Positions 51,403-62,721 are shown, counted from the first letter of the stretch. The stretch is DNA of 64,000 bases from Desulfurivibrio alkaliphilus AHT 2 (GCF_000092205.1 NC_014216.1:2423742-2487741), one strand, 5' to 3'. The notes: generated from the sequence alone by a model not told the origin. Translations and numbers: made by a program.

Positions 51403-52224
51403 TTATTTCCCCTCCAACTGCTTGACGTTTCTGTCCGTAAGCAAAAGTTTCATTTGGTGAATGGCAGTCTGGTTCAGAATTTTCAGCCGCTCTGCCTGGG
51501 GCAACCCCTGGTGAATAAAATGGGCGTTCAGGGTTTCGAGGTTGGCCAGGCAGACAAGCTGGGAGACATTGGCTTCATCGCGAATATTGCCTTTGTGGTC
51601 CGGGTTTTCATCCCGCCACTGTTTCGCGGTTTTGCCGAACAGGGCCATGTTCAGCAAGTCTGCTTCGCTGGCGTAGATGAAATTGATCTGTTGGGGCGAC
51701 AGCTCGGGCGGGATCAGGTTCGTCTTGATGGCGTCGGTGTGGATGCGGTAATTGATTTTGGCCAATTCTCGCTTGGCTGACCATCCAAGCTGTTTCTGCT
51801 CTTCTTCCTTTAAGCGTTGAAATTCCTTAACAATGTAGAGTTCAAACTCGACGGAGATCCAGCTGGCAAACTTGAAAGCAATATCCTTATGGGCGTATGT
51901 GCCTCCATATCTACCAGATTTAACGATAAAACCTATGGCATTTGTGGTCGTTACCCATTTCTGCGGAGAAAGGGTAAAGGCATTGAGCCCCGCCTGTTTT
52001 CTAAACCCCTCGAATTCGAGGGGTTTGAAATTTGGGTTATACAGCGACTCCCAGATCCCTAAAAACTCGATCGTATTCCGGTTGCGCATCCAGTTGCCTA
52101 TAACAGCACTGGTGTCATCTGTTTTGTACCTTGCAATATCTGTCAGGGAAATAAAATCCTGCTCCTGATTACTAACAACGGCTATTTCGGCGCCCTGAAC
52201 CTCTATTTTTCTGTTCTTAGCCAT
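51403..52224 (-). CDS. KilA-N domain protein
   Basis: 273 residues. N-terminal KilA-N DNA-binding module: DFISLTDIARYKTDDTSAVIGNWMRNRNTIEFLGIWE ... TLSPQKWVTTTNAIGFIVKSGRYGGTYAHKDIAFKFASWIS. The C-terminal half is helical and charged (KEFQRLKEEEQKQLGW; LPPELSPQQINFIYASEADLLNMALFG). Such proteins are often encoded beside type I restriction modules or in phages; here it is the only apparently intact member of the decayed island. More AT-rich than the surrounding genes, consistent with transfer. Confidence 0.85.
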   Translation of the reverse strand: MAKNRKIEVQGAEIAVVSNQEQDFISLTDIARYKTDDTSAVIGNWMRNRNTIEFLGIWESLYNPNFKPLEFEGFRKQAGLNAFTLSPQKWVTTTNAIGFIVKSGRYGGTYAHKDIAFKFASWISVEFELYIVKEFQRLKEEEQKQLGWSAKRELAKINYRIHTDAIKTNLIPPELSPQQINFIYASEADLLNMALFGKTAKQWRDENPDHKGNIRDEANVSQLVCLANLETLNAHFIHQGLPQAERLKILNQTAIHQMKLLLTDRNVKQLEGK

Positions 52225-52383
52225 AATGTTTCTCAGGTTTAATTATGGCGAACTCGCCAGATTTGGGCTCAGGGTCGCTGAACTGATGGCCTTCATAAGA
52301 CATGCGAGGTTCGGCAACGCCTACAGGGAGCGGGGTCAGATTGAAGCAGGAAGCTCCAGGCACACAAGCTAACGCCCCCTCCC

Positions 52384-53616
52384 CTAAGCCAGGTTTTTAC
52401 GAATCCGGGCCACCGCTTCTTCCACGTTTTCCCGTTGGCCGAAGGCGGAAAGGCGGAAATAGCCTTCGCCGGCGGGGCCGAAGCCCGAGCCGGGGGTGCC
52501 CACCACGTGGCATTCGTTGAGCAGCCGGTCGAAAAAGTCCCACGATGACGACCCGCCCGGGGTTTTCAGCCAGATGTAGGGGGCGTTGGTGCCGCCGAAA
52601 CAGGTGACGCCGGCGGCCTGCAAACCCTCCCGGATCAGGCGGGCGTTTTCCAGGTAGTAGGCGATGATCTCCTGGTTCTGGCGCCAGCCTTCCGGCGAAT
52701 ATACCGCCTGGGCGGCCCTTTGCACCGGGTAGGAAACCCCGTTGAACTTGGTGGCCTGGCGGCGGTTCCACAGCCCGTTCAGGGCCACTTCCCGGCCGTC
52801 GGCGGTTTTGCCCATCAGGGCTTCGGGTACTACCGTGAAGGCGCAGCGTACCCCGGTGAAACCGGCGGTTTTGGAAAAGGAGCGAAACTCGATGGCGCAC
52901 TTCTCGGCCCCGGGAATCTCGTAAATGGAGTGGGGGATGGCCGGGTCGGTGATAAAGGCTTCGTAGGCGGCGTCGAACAAAATCACCGCCTGGTTGGCCA
53001 GGGCGTAATCCACCCACTGCTGCAACTGCTCCTTGCCGGCCACCGCGCCGGTGGGGTTGTTGGGAAAACAGAGATAGATCAGGTCGACCTTTTCCGCCGG
53101 GATGGGCGGGGTGAAGTTGTTTTCCTCGGTGCAGGGGATGTAGACCACCCCTTCATAATGCCCCTGCTCGTCGGCCTCGCCGGTGCGGCCCACCATGACG
53201 TTGGTGTCGTTGTAAACCGGGTAGACCGGATCGCCGATGGCCACCCGGTTGCCCAGGTCAAAGATATCCAGAATATTGCCGCAGTCGCACTTGGAGCCGT
53301 CGGAGACAAAGACCTCGGAGCGCTTCAGCTGCACCCCGCGGGGGGCAAAGCAGTTGTCGATGATGGTGTCGATCAGCCAGTCGTAGCCCTGCTCGGGGCC
53401 GTAGCCCATGAATGATTCAACCTTGGTCAGGTCGTCAATCCCCCGGTGAAAGGCCTCGATCACCGCCGGGGCCAGGGGGCGGGTGACATCGCCGATTCCC
53501 AAGCGAATAACCTTGGCCTCGGGGTTGGCCTCGGTGAAATTCTTGATCCGCCGGCCGATTTCGGGAAAAAGGTAGCCGGCCTTGAGTTTGAGATAGTTGT
53601 CGTTGATCCGTGCCAT
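52384..53616 (-). CDS. dapL: LL-diaminopimelate aminotransferase
   Basis: Converts tetrahydrodipicolinate directly to LL-diaminopimelate with glutamate, the one-step lysine/peptidoglycan route of delta-proteobacteria, plants and chlamydiae. 410 residues from ATG 53616 behind AGGAGGATT. PLP-binding Lys249 in [12 protein letters not shown]; also [21 protein letters not shown] and [24 protein letters not shown], all DapL-type. PLP fold type I. Cytoplasmic; single gene. Confidence 0.95.
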   Translation of the reverse strand: MARINDNYLKLKAGYLFPEIGRRIKNFTEANPEAKVIRLGIGDVTRPLAPAVIEAFHRGIDDLTKVESFMGYGPEQGYDWLIDTIIDNCFAPRGVQLKRSEVFVSDGSKCDCGNILDIFDLGNRVAIGDPVYPVYNDTNVMVGRTGEADEQGHYEGVVYIPCTEENNFTPPIPAEKVDLIYLCFPNNPTGAVAGKEQLQQWVDYALANQAVILFDAAYEAFITDPAIPHSIYEIPGAEKCAIEFRSFSKTAGFTGVRCAFTVVPEALMGKTADGREVALNGLWNRRQATKFNGVSYPVQRAAQAVYSPEGWRQNQEIIAYYLENARLIREGLQAAGVTCFGGTNAPYIWLKTPGGSSSWDFFDRLLNECHVVGTPGSGFGPAGEGYFRLSAFGQRENVEEAVARIRKNLA

Positions 53617-53698
53617 AAAATAATCCTCCTGCGGACAATTGAGGTTAAAGGACAAAAGTTAGAGGCCTTGTTACCATAAAAGAAGCATTTTTTCACGA

Positions 53699-53743
53699 AG
53701 CCTGGCTGATCGCCCAAAGATGCGGTGCTGCTGGACGATTACT
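53699..53743 (-). repeat. Palindromic repeat family, half copy
   Basis: Matches the gpsA-proximal half of the full copy at 13576 (GATGCGGTGCTGCTG, then GACGATTACT). It overlaps the stop codon of the tamA-like gene, so that TAGTAATCG runs from stop into repeat, exactly as in gpsA. Confidence 0.75.
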
Positions 53744-56009
53744 AAAAGGCCATGCCCAGGCTGAAGTGGATAACGTAAGTGGTTTCGTGGCGGTCGTCCT
53801 GGCGGTCGGGGTTGAAGGCGATATCCAGGCGGGCCGGGCCCACCGGCAGCAGGTATTGCAGGCCGGTGCCCAGGCCGGGGCGAAAGTCGCTGAAAAAATC
53901 GTTCAGGGTGGCATCGATTACCTCGGAGCCGCGGGTAAAGGCCTCTTCCCCTTCCTCGGCCCGGGAGCGGTTGGGGGAGATATTGCCGTAATCGGCAAAG
54001 ATTGACCAGGCCAATTTGTCGGTGAGCCGCCGGCGCAGCTCCAGGTTCAGGGTGTTGAAGCCCATGCCGCCCACCGGCCGGCCTTTAAGGTCCTTGGGGC
54101 CCAGTTGCCCTTCCCGGAAACTGCGCACCGAGTTCTCCCCGCCGCTGAAGAAGCGTTCGCCCAGGGGAATGGTGACCTGGTCGCGGCTGGGGATGATCAG
54201 GCCGGAATCTACCCGTACCCCCAAAGTAAGGGTCGGGGAGAGGGGCCGGAATTTGCGCCAGCCGGTGGTGAAGCGAAAAAAGTCCAGTTCACTGCCCAGC
54301 ACCTTATCGGCGGTTTCCACCGCCCCGTAAGTGCGATGGCCGGCGGTGGGGAAAAAGATATCGTTGCGGGTGTCCCGGCTGAGCTGAAACTTGAGGCTGG
54401 CAATGCCGTAGCCTTTTTCCAGGCTCTCGGTGTCGGCGTCGGGTTTGATTTTGCTGATATCGCTGCGCCGGACCTGGTAGCCCACCGAAGCGGTGCGGTC
54501 CCGCGGCAGTTGCCGGGAAAACAGCAGCCCCAGCCCCTTTTCGGTGCGGGTGAAAGAAGGTTCTTCCCGCACCCGGTAGAAAACCGGGAAATCAGCCTGG
54601 ACCGGGGTCTCAAAAAGCCAAGGGTCGGTAATGGCCGCCTCCACGTCGGCCCCTTTCATCGAGCCGCCGGTTTCCAGGCGTAGAATGCGGCCGTGGCCAA
54701 ACAGGTTGCGGTTTACGAAACCGGTCCGCAACCGCAGCATTTCATACGACCCCCACCCCCCGGCCAGGAAAAGCTCCCGGCTGTCGGCTTCTTCCACCTC
54801 AACCAGCAGGCGGCGGGTGCTTTCTTCTTCCTCTTCGGTTTCATCCACTTCTTCCAGCGGCAGCAGTTGGAAGTCGATCCGGCTGAACAGGCCGCTGCGG
54901 TACAGCTCCTGAAAGGAATCGCGGCGCTGGCGCTCGTTATAGACCTCTCCGGGGGTCAGGTGCAAGCGCCGGTTGATGAACCTGGTGGAGGTGCGCCGGT
55001 GGCCGCTGACTTCGATTTCCTCGATGATCACCAGGGGGCCGCTGGTAATTTCGGCCCGCAGCGTGATTTCTCCGGGCATATCCCCGGTTAAATCCCGGAT
55101 CAGCACCTGGGCTTCGGGGTAGCCGGTTTCGTGGAAGGCCTCCAGCAAATGGCTCCGCAACACCAGCTTGCGCCGGGTAAAATAAGGCTTGCTCAGCAAT
55201 TCCGCCTCGGCGGTGGCCAGGGCCCGGGCAATGGCGTCGGCGGCTGGGGCCGGCGGGGGCTGGTCCAGCTCGATGGCTACGATCAGCCAGCGCTCTCCTT
55301 CGTCGATATAGATCGGGACGTTGGCCTGCAGCGTTTCCAATAATGGCGATGGGCTCTGTTGGTTGACCGGCTGAAAAAAAATGTCGCCGATCTCGATGTT
55401 GATCTCCCGGTAACCCTCGTTGAGATAAAGCTCCCGAATGCGGTTGAGCGCTTCATTGAGGCGGGTTTCAACAAAGGGGGGCGGGCCGGTGGTATCATTG
55501 CGCATGATGTTTTCCACCAGGGTGCGTAACTCCCGGTTGCTAAAAACGGTGTTGCCGGTAAAAGAGGTTTCGCCCAGCACCACCTTCGGCCCTTCGCTGA
55601 TCAGTAAATCCACCCTGGTTGCGGCGGGGGTTTCGTGGAGTTCGTAATCCACTTCGGCGAAGTGATAACCGGCGCGGCGGTATGTCAGTTGCATCAGGTA
55701 GGCGGCGTCATCGATGGCGGTGAGCCGGCCGTAGCGGGCAAAAAGTCTTAAATCGGCGGCGGCTGCGTTGCGCAGGCGTTCTTCGCTCAGTGCCTGGTTG
55801 CCGATGAAGCGGAAGGTAACCTCCGGTGCTGCTGTTTCTGTGGCCGGTGGTGGCTCAACGGCGGGATAATCGGCGGAATACTGGGCAGCAGCCAGGCCCG
55901 GCCAGGCCGGCTGCATGATGAGCAGGAGCAGCAAAAGCAGCCGGCAGCCGGGCCGGGCCAGGCCGTTTGTGCCTCCGGTGGGCGGTATGGCAAATCGTTT
56001 ACCGTGCAT
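53742..56009 (-). CDS. tamA: Omp85-family outer-membrane translocation protein, TamA-like
   Basis: 755 residues. Signal peptide (LLLLLLLIMQPAWPGLAAA), three POTRA-type repeats (FRFIGNQALSEERL; GETSFTGNTVFSNREL; IEEIEVSGHRRTSTRF), then a 16-strand barrel with the conserved GERFFSGGENSVRSF loop (the (V/I)RGF-type element) and C-terminal Phe (HFSLGMAF). Inserts autotransporter-like proteins or works in lipid transport with TamB. Its start overlaps the tamB stop (ATGA), which separates it from BamA. Ends in a palindromic repeat half. Confidence 0.88.
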   Translation of the reverse strand: MHGKRFAIPPTGGTNGLARPGCRLLLLLLLIMQPAWPGLAAAQYSADYPAVEPPPATETAAPEVTFRFIGNQALSEERLRNAAAADLRLFARYGRLTAIDDAAYLMQLTYRRAGYHFAEVDYELHETPAATRVDLLISEGPKVVLGETSFTGNTVFSNRELRTLVENIMRNDTTGPPPFVETRLNEALNRIRELYLNEGYREINIEIGDIFFQPVNQQSPSPLLETLQANVPIYIDEGERWLIVAIELDQPPPAPAADAIARALATAEAELLSKPYFTRRKLVLRSHLLEAFHETGYPEAQVLIRDLTGDMPGEITLRAEITSGPLVIIEEIEVSGHRRTSTRFINRRLHLTPGEVYNERQRRDSFQELYRSGLFSRIDFQLLPLEEVDETEEEEESTRRLLVEVEEADSRELFLAGGWGSYEMLRLRTGFVNRNLFGHGRILRLETGGSMKGADVEAAITDPWLFETPVQADFPVFYRVREEPSFTRTEKGLGLLFSRQLPRDRTASVGYQVRRSDISKIKPDADTESLEKGYGIASLKFQLSRDTRNDIFFPTAGHRTYGAVETADKVLGSELDFFRFTTGWRKFRPLSPTLTLGVRVDSGLIIPSRDQVTIPLGERFFSGGENSVRSFREGQLGPKDLKGRPVGGMGFNTLNLELRRRLTDKLAWSIFADYGNISPNRSRAEEGEEAFTRGSEVIDATLNDFFSDFRPGLGTGLQYLLPVGPARLDIAFNPDRQDDRHETTYVIHFSLGMAF

Positions 56010-59000
56010 CAGCGGAACCGGAAGACAATTTTAAGACCGATATTGAAATCATCGTAAATATCTTTTTCGCTGGTAATAAACAACCGGTCGCCGGGGCGGA
56101 TCAGGTCGTCCACCAGGCGCAGTTCGGCCTCGATGGTTTCATCGCCGCTGCGGGTGATGTTGCGGCCCACATCGATATGAAAGCGCTCCAGGATGGCTTC
56201 GTCGCTGGGCGGCTCATCGCCGTGAAAGATCCGGGCCAGCAGGTCCCGGCCCAGAAAGACCGCCATGCTCATACCGGCCCGCCGGCGGGCTGTTTCATGG
56301 CCCACGGCCGCCGGGGGCTGGCCGGTGAGCACCAGCAGCAGCAGTTCGTCATCCCCCAGGGGTGGGCTGGAACTCAAGGTCAGGATCGGTTCGTCGGCGG
56401 TACCCTGCAGCACCACGCTAACGTCGTAACCCAGCAGCCGGGCGGTGGCCAGCAGGTCAAATTCGGCCCGGTCGGGATCGTGATCGGGAAAGCGGATCAG
56501 GCCCGATTCGATTTGAAAGCGTCCCGAAGGCAGGGTCAGCCGGGTGGGGTCGAGAAAAATTTCACCGCTTAGCACCGGCAGCTCGCCGCTGCCGGTAAGG
56601 CGCAGGTTGGGCCGCAGGCTGCCCCGGGCCATGATGTTGTGCACCACAAAGGGTTGATCAGCGATGATCCGGATATTGAAGGTCATATCCCGCCAGGGCG
56701 GCGCGGTAAGGGAAAAGAGCCGCAGCCCGTTGGGGCGTCGGGGCGCGCCTGGCGCCCGGAACATCTCCAGGAAATCGACATTGCGGGTATAGCGCCCCTC
56801 GCTGATGCCCACTTCTCCGGCCAGCCGCAGTGCCGCCAAGGGACCGGTCAGGGTCAGGTCGGTCCGACCCCGGACCCGGATGCCTTCCGCCCGGTAAAAA
56901 AGCACCTCTTCGCCCTGCAGGGTAAGGTTAAAGCGCAGTTCCCGGCTGAACGCTTCACCGTTAACCGCCAGCGGGAAAGCGGCCGGAAAATCGACCCGGC
57001 CTCGGATGGCCAACGGGGCACCGCTCCACTGGCCATCGAGGAACAGCAGTTCCAGGCCTTGCGAATCAAAATCGGCCCGGGCACGGATTTCCCTGAAGGC
57101 CGGGGTGTCGCCTTCGGGGCGCAGCTCACCCTCCTCCAGTTCGATCCCCCCCCGAACCTGGGGTTCGGCCAGTGAGCCAAACAACTCCAACTCGGCGGTA
57201 AGCCTTCCCTCCACCCGCCGGACACCGGGCAGCAGTGGGCTCAACCAACTCAGTTCATCGCTGTGCAGGCGGGCCCGGAAGTCCAGTTCGGCGCCGGGAA
57301 CCGTGGGGTCATAGCCTCCCTGAAGGCTCAGGTAGGCGCCCAGGCCCTCCATTTCCAGTTCGGCGTCATGCAGCCGGCCGCCGGTAAACTGCAACCGGCC
57401 CGGGGCGGCCAGGGCCAGGGTCAAGTCATCGGCGGCCAGTTCCAGCCGGTGGAAAAGCAGGGTCAGGGTTTCCTCGCCCAGGCCCTGCAGCTCTCCACCC
57501 AGCAGTAAGCGGGCTTGGTCGCTGAGCACTTCTCCCTGTTCTATAGCGAGGGTTCCGGCGGCGTAGCTCAGGTCGCTTGCCAGTTCGTTGGCCACCACTC
57601 TTTCCTGGTAAGACAGGTAGTGGGCCTGAAAGTCGCTGCTAAGCTGGAAAGCGGTCGGTTCGGCACCAGGCAGGCTGAAACTCGCTCGGCCGGTAAAGTT
57701 TTGCAGGGTGAAATCCGCCAGCCGGCCCTGGCTGAGTTCGGCCTCGGCCCGGAAGGAATGATCGGCCAGGTTGCCTTCACCTTGGAGTCTGGCGGTAAGG
57801 GCGCCGGCCATAAATGGGGCCTCCACCGGAGTGTCCATTTCGCTGGCCGCCACCTGCGGCAGCCCGTTGCCGTTTCCCTCGTGGCCCCCCTGACCAGTTA
57901 ACTCCGGCGGCAGTAAGGCGGCATAAGCGGCCAACTCCGCCACCGCCAGGTTTAGCTCCAGTTCCTGCAACTCCAGGGTATCCGGTTCGGGCAGGGCCGG
58001 CAGGCTTAAAATGGGCAGCCGGAGCAGCCCGTGGGCCTCCAATCGGTCCTGCTGGTGTTGGATAAGCAGGTGCGACAGCCGCAATTGCTGCCGGGCCATT
58101 TCCAACTCGACGCTGACCAGATCCAATTTGGGTAAGGCCGCAAGCTCGCTGGCCGCCGGTAGTTGCAGGTCGAGGGCTTGCAGCCGGGCGGCCAGCTGGG
58201 GTTGACGCAACGGCCCGGCGCCGCTGATCTCGCCCTGCAGGCGGCCGCTTATGTGCCAGGGCGGCAGCAGCAGCTCGGTGTAGGGGGACAGTTCGGCAAG
58301 CTCGAAAGATGCTTGCAGTTGTTCCCAGTTGAGTTCAGCCAGGATTTCTGCCAAACCTTGGGTCTCGTCGGCCCAAAGGGCGTCCAGCAGGGGAGCAGGG
58401 TCTAAAATCAGCCCGGCCTGCAAATAGTCGTCATGGTGTCGCAGCTGCAGGCGTTCCAGGTGCAGCCGGCGGTGGTCGCCCCGGAGGATTATTTGCATGT
58501 ATTCCAGCAGTTCCTCTTCCTGCCGGCTCAAGGCGTTTGCCTCCAGGTTCAAAAAGCCTTGCGGTTCGGCCGGGCTGCCGGCTAGAACCAGGTCGGCCTG
58601 CAGGCGGCCGCCGAGGGCCGGCAGTTGCCAGCGGCGGGTGAATTCAGCCAGATTGCCGAGCGCCAGGTGAATTTCACCTTCCAGGGGCAGGTGCCGGAAA
58701 TCATCATCTTCCGGCCAGGGGCCGATGAGCGCCCGGGGCACGGCGAGGCGGTCGCTGCCTTTGGTCAGGTGTAAATCCCGTAGCCGCAGGCGGCCCTGTT
58801 GCAAATCCGCCTGCAGTTGCAGTCGGTGCCGGGTGAGTTCAAAAAGCGGGGGCGGCAGCGCCTTTTCCCAGGGGAGGCCGGTGGCGTCCAGCAGTTCGGG
58901 CAGGGTGGGAAAATCGACCCGCAACTCACCCACCAGGCTCTGGTCCAGCAAAGATCGCCAGTCGGCCTGGTGCAGGGCCGGCAAAGGCAGTTGCAGGCGT

Positions 59001-60199
59001 TCCAACTCCAGCCGGTTGTCTCCCAACGCGGCGGTCAGCCGGGGCAAATGCAACTCTCCCTGTTGGATGCGGGCCAGCAGCTCCAGGTCGCCTAAACGGT
59101 GCTCCGCCACGGCGCCCTGCTGCAGTTGCAACGCCAGTTCACCGCTGAGGGTTTCCCAGAAAGCGGCGGGAGAGGTTTTAAGATGACCGCTCAGGGCTAA
59201 ATCGCCTTGCAAGCGGGGCGGCTCCACCAGGAAGGGTTCAAGTTGAGCCAGGTGGAAAACGCCGGTGGTCAGCTCGCCCTGCCATTGCTCCGGGGTCAGC
59301 CTGGCTCGCCCGCTCAGCGCCGTCTCAAGAAGCTGCAGTTGCAACGCCAGTTCGAGCTGCGGCTTCAGTGGCCGGGTTTCCTCGGCGGCGGCGAGGGTTT
59401 CCAGTCCCGACCAGCTCAGGCGGCCGCTACTCACCGTCAGCAGTTGTCCCCAGTCGAGTCGGGCAAGGGCGAGGCTGCCCTCCCGGTGGTCGCGGCCGGC
59501 GGTGGCCTCAAGGTGCAAAGGGGCTTGCAGGTTTTGCAGCCGGGGGTGTTGCAGGGCAAAAGAGGCGCTGTGCAGGTTGAGCCTGGTGGGGGCGTCGGCG
59601 GTGCCCAGGGCGGGGTTAAAATCCAGGGCAAGGTCGGCGGCAATCAGGGCCAGTTCGCCGCTGTACAGGGCAAAGTCCATCTGTTCCAGCTTGATGGTCG
59701 GCAGCCGGGGGGCAAGCTCCACCATGGCGGTAAACAGTGGTACCAGCTCGGCCGGTGCGACAATCTCCCCGATATTTCGCGCCTCGGGCGGGTAGGGAGC
59801 AGTCTTTTCGTTGGCCGGCGGTAAATTCAGAGTCAACTCACCCCGGCTTAATTCCACCCGGAGGGTTTCCACAAAGGCCGCCGCCCCGTGGCGCAGGGCC
59901 GGCAAATGGTAGCTCAGCCGCAGTTGACTGGCCTCCAGTTCCGCCGGCACGGCCAATGGCGGGTCGCCATTCGGGGCCGCATCGGTTAAACGGAGATCCT
60001 GCAACACCAGGGAGTTGAAATAATTGCCCCCGACTTGGGCGGCGGTAAGCTCCAGCCCCAGGGTTGGGGTCAGATAGCCGTTGGCGGCAGCCAGCAGGCG
60101 CGGCCCGATCACGGTCTCCCGCAGGGCGTAAAGAGTACCGGCCAGCAACAGCAGCAGAATCAGTAAAACGGCGCTTATGGTGAGAGGGCGGGTGGGCAT
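56009..60199 (-). CDS. tamB: TamB-like AsmA-type inter-membrane protein
   Basis: 1396 residues. One N-terminal membrane helix (ISAVLLILLLLLAGTLYAL) then a very long beta-helical, Leu/Glu/Gly-rich periplasmic region of repeated strand motifs (LELEGL, RGRVDFP, GEVGISEGRYTRN). The C-terminal ~250 residues are the DUF490 domain (NIRIIADQPFVVHNIMARGSL ... LSGEIFLDPTRLTLPSGRF ... LTLSSSPPLGDDELLLLVL ... IVFRFR). Bridges the envelope, working with TamA on outer-membrane assembly or phospholipid transfer. ATG 60199. Confidence 0.9.
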   Translation of the reverse strand: MPTRPLTISAVLLILLLLLAGTLYALRETVIGPRLLAAANGYLTPTLGLELTAAQVGGNYFNSLVLQDLRLTDAAPNGDPPLAVPAELEASQLRLSYHLPALRHGAAAFVETLRVELSRGELTLNLPPANEKTAPYPPEARNIGEIVAPAELVPLFTAMVELAPRLPTIKLEQMDFALYSGELALIAADLALDFNPALGTADAPTRLNLHSASFALQHPRLQNLQAPLHLEATAGRDHREGSLALARLDWGQLLTVSSGRLSWSGLETLAAAEETRPLKPQLELALQLQLLETALSGRARLTPEQWQGELTTGVFHLAQLEPFLVEPPRLQGDLALSGHLKTSPAAFWETLSGELALQLQQGAVAEHRLGDLELLARIQQGELHLPRLTAALGDNRLELERLQLPLPALHQADWRSLLDQSLVGELRVDFPTLPELLDATGLPWEKALPPPLFELTRHRLQLQADLQQGRLRLRDLHLTKGSDRLAVPRALIGPWPEDDDFRHLPLEGEIHLALGNLAEFTRRWQLPALGGRLQADLVLAGSPAEPQGFLNLEANALSRQEEELLEYMQIILRGDHRRLHLERLQLRHHDDYLQAGLILDPAPLLDALWADETQGLAEILAELNWEQLQASFELAELSPYTELLLPPWHISGRLQGEISGAGPLRQPQLAARLQALDLQLPAASELAALPKLDLVSVELEMARQQLRLSHLLIQHQQDRLEAHGLLRLPILSLPALPEPDTLELQELELNLAVAELAAYAALLPPELTGQGGHEGNGNGLPQVAASEMDTPVEAPFMAGALTARLQGEGNLADHSFRAEAELSQGRLADFTLQNFTGRASFSLPGAEPTAFQLSSDFQAHYLSYQERVVANELASDLSYAAGTLAIEQGEVLSDQARLLLGGELQGLGEETLTLLFHRLELAADDLTLALAAPGRLQFTGGRLHDAELEMEGLGAYLSLQGGYDPTVPGAELDFRARLHSDELSWLSPLLPGVRRVEGRLTAELELFGSLAEPQVRGGIELEEGELRPEGDTPAFREIRARADFDSQGLELLFLDGQWSGAPLAIRGRVDFPAAFPLAVNGEAFSRELRFNLTLQGEEVLFYRAEGIRVRGRTDLTLTGPLAALRLAGEVGISEGRYTRNVDFLEMFRAPGAPRRPNGLRLFSLTAPPWRDMTFNIRIIADQPFVVHNIMARGSLRPNLRLTGSGELPVLSGEIFLDPTRLTLPSGRFQIESGLIRFPDHDPDRAEFDLLATARLLGYDVSVVLQGTADEPILTLSSSPPLGDDELLLLVLTGQPPAAVGHETARRRAGMSMAVFLGRDLLARIFHGDEPPSDEAILERFHIDVGRNITRSGDETIEAELRLVDDLIRPGDRLFITSEKDIYDDFNIGLKIVFRFR

Positions 60200-60318
60200 G
60201 CTTATATGGCAAACGGTGGCCGGGGGTAAGCCCAGGAGTCCTTACAGGGTGAGAGGTTTTAAAATAAGCAGCGATCATGTATTATACAACATCTTGTGAA
60301 AAAAATACCGGTGAATCC

Positions 60319-62613
60319 ATGAAAGAAGCCAAAACAGCCACGGACCGCCTGGAACTGAAAATCTCCGGCATGAGCTGCGCCTCCTGCGTGGCCCGGATCG
60401 AAAAGGTGCTTGCCCGCCAGGAGGGGGTGGCCTCCGCCCGGGTCAACCTGGCGGCGGAAAAGGGCTATGTCGATTACGATCAGGGGCGGATCACCCCGGA
60501 AGAGTTGATGGCGGCGGTAGATTCTCTGGGTTTTACCGCCGCCCCGGCCGAGCAGGACAGCGCCGCGGTGGACCGGGAGCGGCAGGAGCGGGAACAGGCC
60601 CTGCGACGACTGAAGCTCGACTTCTCGCTGGCCGCCGTGCTGACCACCCTGGTGCTGTATGGCAGCCTGCCGGAAATGGTGCCCATGGCCTGGCACGACT
60701 GGGCGGTGGGGGTGGTGCCGGCCTGGCTGGGCAACCCCTATACCCTGCTGCTGATTACCACCCCGGTGCAGTTTTTCTCCGGCTGGCGCTTTTACCGGGG
60801 CGCCTGGGCCTCGTTAAGCCACGGCACCAGCGACATGAACGTGCTGGTGGCCATGGGTACCAGTTCGGCCTGGTTCTACTCCGCCGCCATGACCGTGGCC
60901 CCCGATTTTCTCACTGGCCTGGGCTTTCCCTACCAGCTTTACTACGACGTGGCCACGGTGATCACCACCCTGATCCTGCTGGGTCGCCTGCTGGAGGCCC
61001 GCGCCAAGGGCAAAACCTCCGAGGCCATGCGCAAGCTCATGGGGCTGAAGGCCAAGACCGCCCGGGTGGTACGGCCGGCGGAGCAGGCGGAAGCTGAAAC
61101 CATCGTTGACATCCCCATCGAAGAGGTCCAGGTGGGGGAAATTATCCTGGTGCGGCCCGGGGAAAAGATCCCGGTGGATGGCGAGATTATTGAGGGCCGC
61201 TCCAGCATTGACGAATCGATGCTCACCGGCGAAAGCCTGCCGGTGAGCAAGGAGTCCGGGGATCAGGTGATCGGGGCCACCATCAACAAAAGCGGCGGCT
61301 TTAAAATGCGGGCCACCAAGGTGGGCAAGGATACCATGTTGGCCCAGATCATCCGCCTGGTGGAGGCGGCCCAGGGCTCCAAAGCGCCGGTGCAGAAGCT
61401 GGTGGACCGTATCGCTGCCTGGTTCGTGCCGGCGGTGATTATTACCGCCACCGTCAGCGCCCTCTTCTGGTGGGCCTACGGCCCCGAACCTTCGCTGATC
61501 TTCGCCCTCACCGTCTTCATTGCCGTGCTGATCATCGCCTGCCCCTGCGCCCTGGGGCTGGCCACCCCCACGGCGATCATGGTGGGTACCGGCAAGGGGG
61601 CGGAAAACGGGATTCTGATCAAAGGGGCCGAGTCTTTGGAACTGGCCCATAAACTCGATACCGTGGTGTTGGACAAGACCGGCACCATCACCGCCGGCAC
61701 CCCGGCGGTGACCGATATTTTTACCCTTACCGGCATGTTAGACGAAAACCAGCTGCTGGCCCTGGTGGCGGCGGTGGAACAGGCCTCGGAACATCCTTTG
61801 GGCGAGGCCATAGTCCGCGAGGCGGTGGAGCGGGACCTGGAACTGGCGCCGGTAAGCGATTTCACCGCCGTGCCCGGCCACGGCCTGCAGGCCGCCGTGG
61901 CCGGCCGCCGCCTGCTGGTGGGTAACGCCCGCCTGCTGGCCCGGGAAGGGGTGGCACTGGAGGAGCGCTGGCAAAAGCAGGCCCAAGAGCTGGCGGCCCA
62001 AGGTAAAACCCCCATCTTGGTGGCGGTGGATGACCAGCCGGCCGGGTTGCTGGCGGTGGCCGACCCGGTCAAGGAATCTTCGGCGGCGGCCATTGCCGCC
62101 ATGCGCAAGCTCGGCCTGACGGTGGTTATGCTCACCGGCGATGCCCGCCACACCGCCGAGGCCATCGCCGCCAAGGTGGGGATCGACCGGGTGATGGCGG
62201 AGGTGTTGCCAGAAGACAAGGAGTCGGCGGTCAAAGACCTGCAGCACGAGGGGCGGCTGGTGGCCATGGTGGGCGACGGGATCAACGACGCCCCGGCCCT
62301 GGCCCGGGCCGACGTGGGAATCGCCATCGGCACCGGTACCGATGTGGCCATGGAAGCCGGCGATGTTACCCTGATTTCCGGCGATTTGAACGGGGTGCCC
62401 ACGGCCATCCGGCTCTCCCGGGCCACCATGCGGATGATCCGGCAGAACCTGTTCTGGGCCTTTTTTTACAACATTGTGCTGATTCCGGTGGCGGCCGGGG
62501 TGCTCTACCCCTTCTGGGGCATTATTTTAAACCCCATGCTGGCCGCCGCCGCCATGGCCTTCAGCTCCATCTCGGTGGTGCTGAATACCTTGCGCCTCCG
62601 CTGGTTCCACTGA
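60319..62613 (+). CDS. copA: Copper-exporting P1B-type ATPase
   Basis: 764 residues from ATG 60319; an ATG at 60277 is possible but adds an atypical tail. N-terminal metal-binding domain with GMSCASC, eight helices with the CPC motif ([14 protein letters not shown]), phosphorylation loop [15 protein letters not shown] in ASEHPLGEA and [19 protein letters not shown]-terminal helices contain YN and MAFSSISVV, the Cu+ class signature. Exports Cu+ across the inner membrane. One heavy-metal domain only. Confidence 0.95.
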   Translation: MKEAKTATDRLELKISGMSCASCVARIEKVLARQEGVASARVNLAAEKGYVDYDQGRITPEELMAAVDSLGFTAAPAEQDSAAVDRERQEREQALRRLKLDFSLAAVLTTLVLYGSLPEMVPMAWHDWAVGVVPAWLGNPYTLLLITTPVQFFSGWRFYRGAWASLSHGTSDMNVLVAMGTSSAWFYSAAMTVAPDFLTGLGFPYQLYYDVATVITTLILLGRLLEARAKGKTSEAMRKLMGLKAKTARVVRPAEQAEAETIVDIPIEEVQVGEIILVRPGEKIPVDGEIIEGRSSIDESMLTGESLPVSKESGDQVIGATINKSGGFKMRATKVGKDTMLAQIIRLVEAAQGSKAPVQKLVDRIAAWFVPAVIITATVSALFWWAYGPEPSLIFALTVFIAVLIIACPCALGLATPTAIMVGTGKGAENGILIKGAESLELAHKLDTVVLDKTGTITAGTPAVTDIFTLTGMLDENQLLALVAAVEQASEHPLGEAIVREAVERDLELAPVSDFTAVPGHGLQAAVAGRRLLVGNARLLAREGVALEERWQKQAQELAAQGKTPILVAVDDQPAGLLAVADPVKESSAAAIAAMRKLGLTVVMLTGDARHTAEAIAAKVGIDRVMAEVLPEDKESAVKDLQHEGRLVAMVGDGINDAPALARADVGIAIGTGTDVAMEAGDVTLISGDLNGVPTAIRLSRATMRMIRQNLFWAFFYNIVLIPVAAGVLYPFWGIILNPMLAAAAMAFSSISVVLNTLRLRWFH

Positions 62614-62614
62614 T

Positions 62615-62721
62615 GCGGAAGCCCGGCAGCACCGCATCTTTGGGCGATCGGCCCGGCTTGCGTACCGGGGTACGCGGCGCCGTTCCGCTTGCCCAAACCT
62701 GCGGCACTGCCGGGCTTCCGC
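62615..62721. repeat. 107-bp palindromic repeat, full copy 2
   Basis: Starts two bases after the copA stop. Perfect 15-bp arms GCGGAAGCCCGGCAG (62615-62629) and the complement (62707-62721) around a core with GCGTACC/GGTACGC at its tip. Core sequences ACCGCATCTTTGGGCGAT and CTTGCCCAAACCTGCGGCA match copy 1, but the arms differ in sequence and still pair perfectly. Confidence 0.85.
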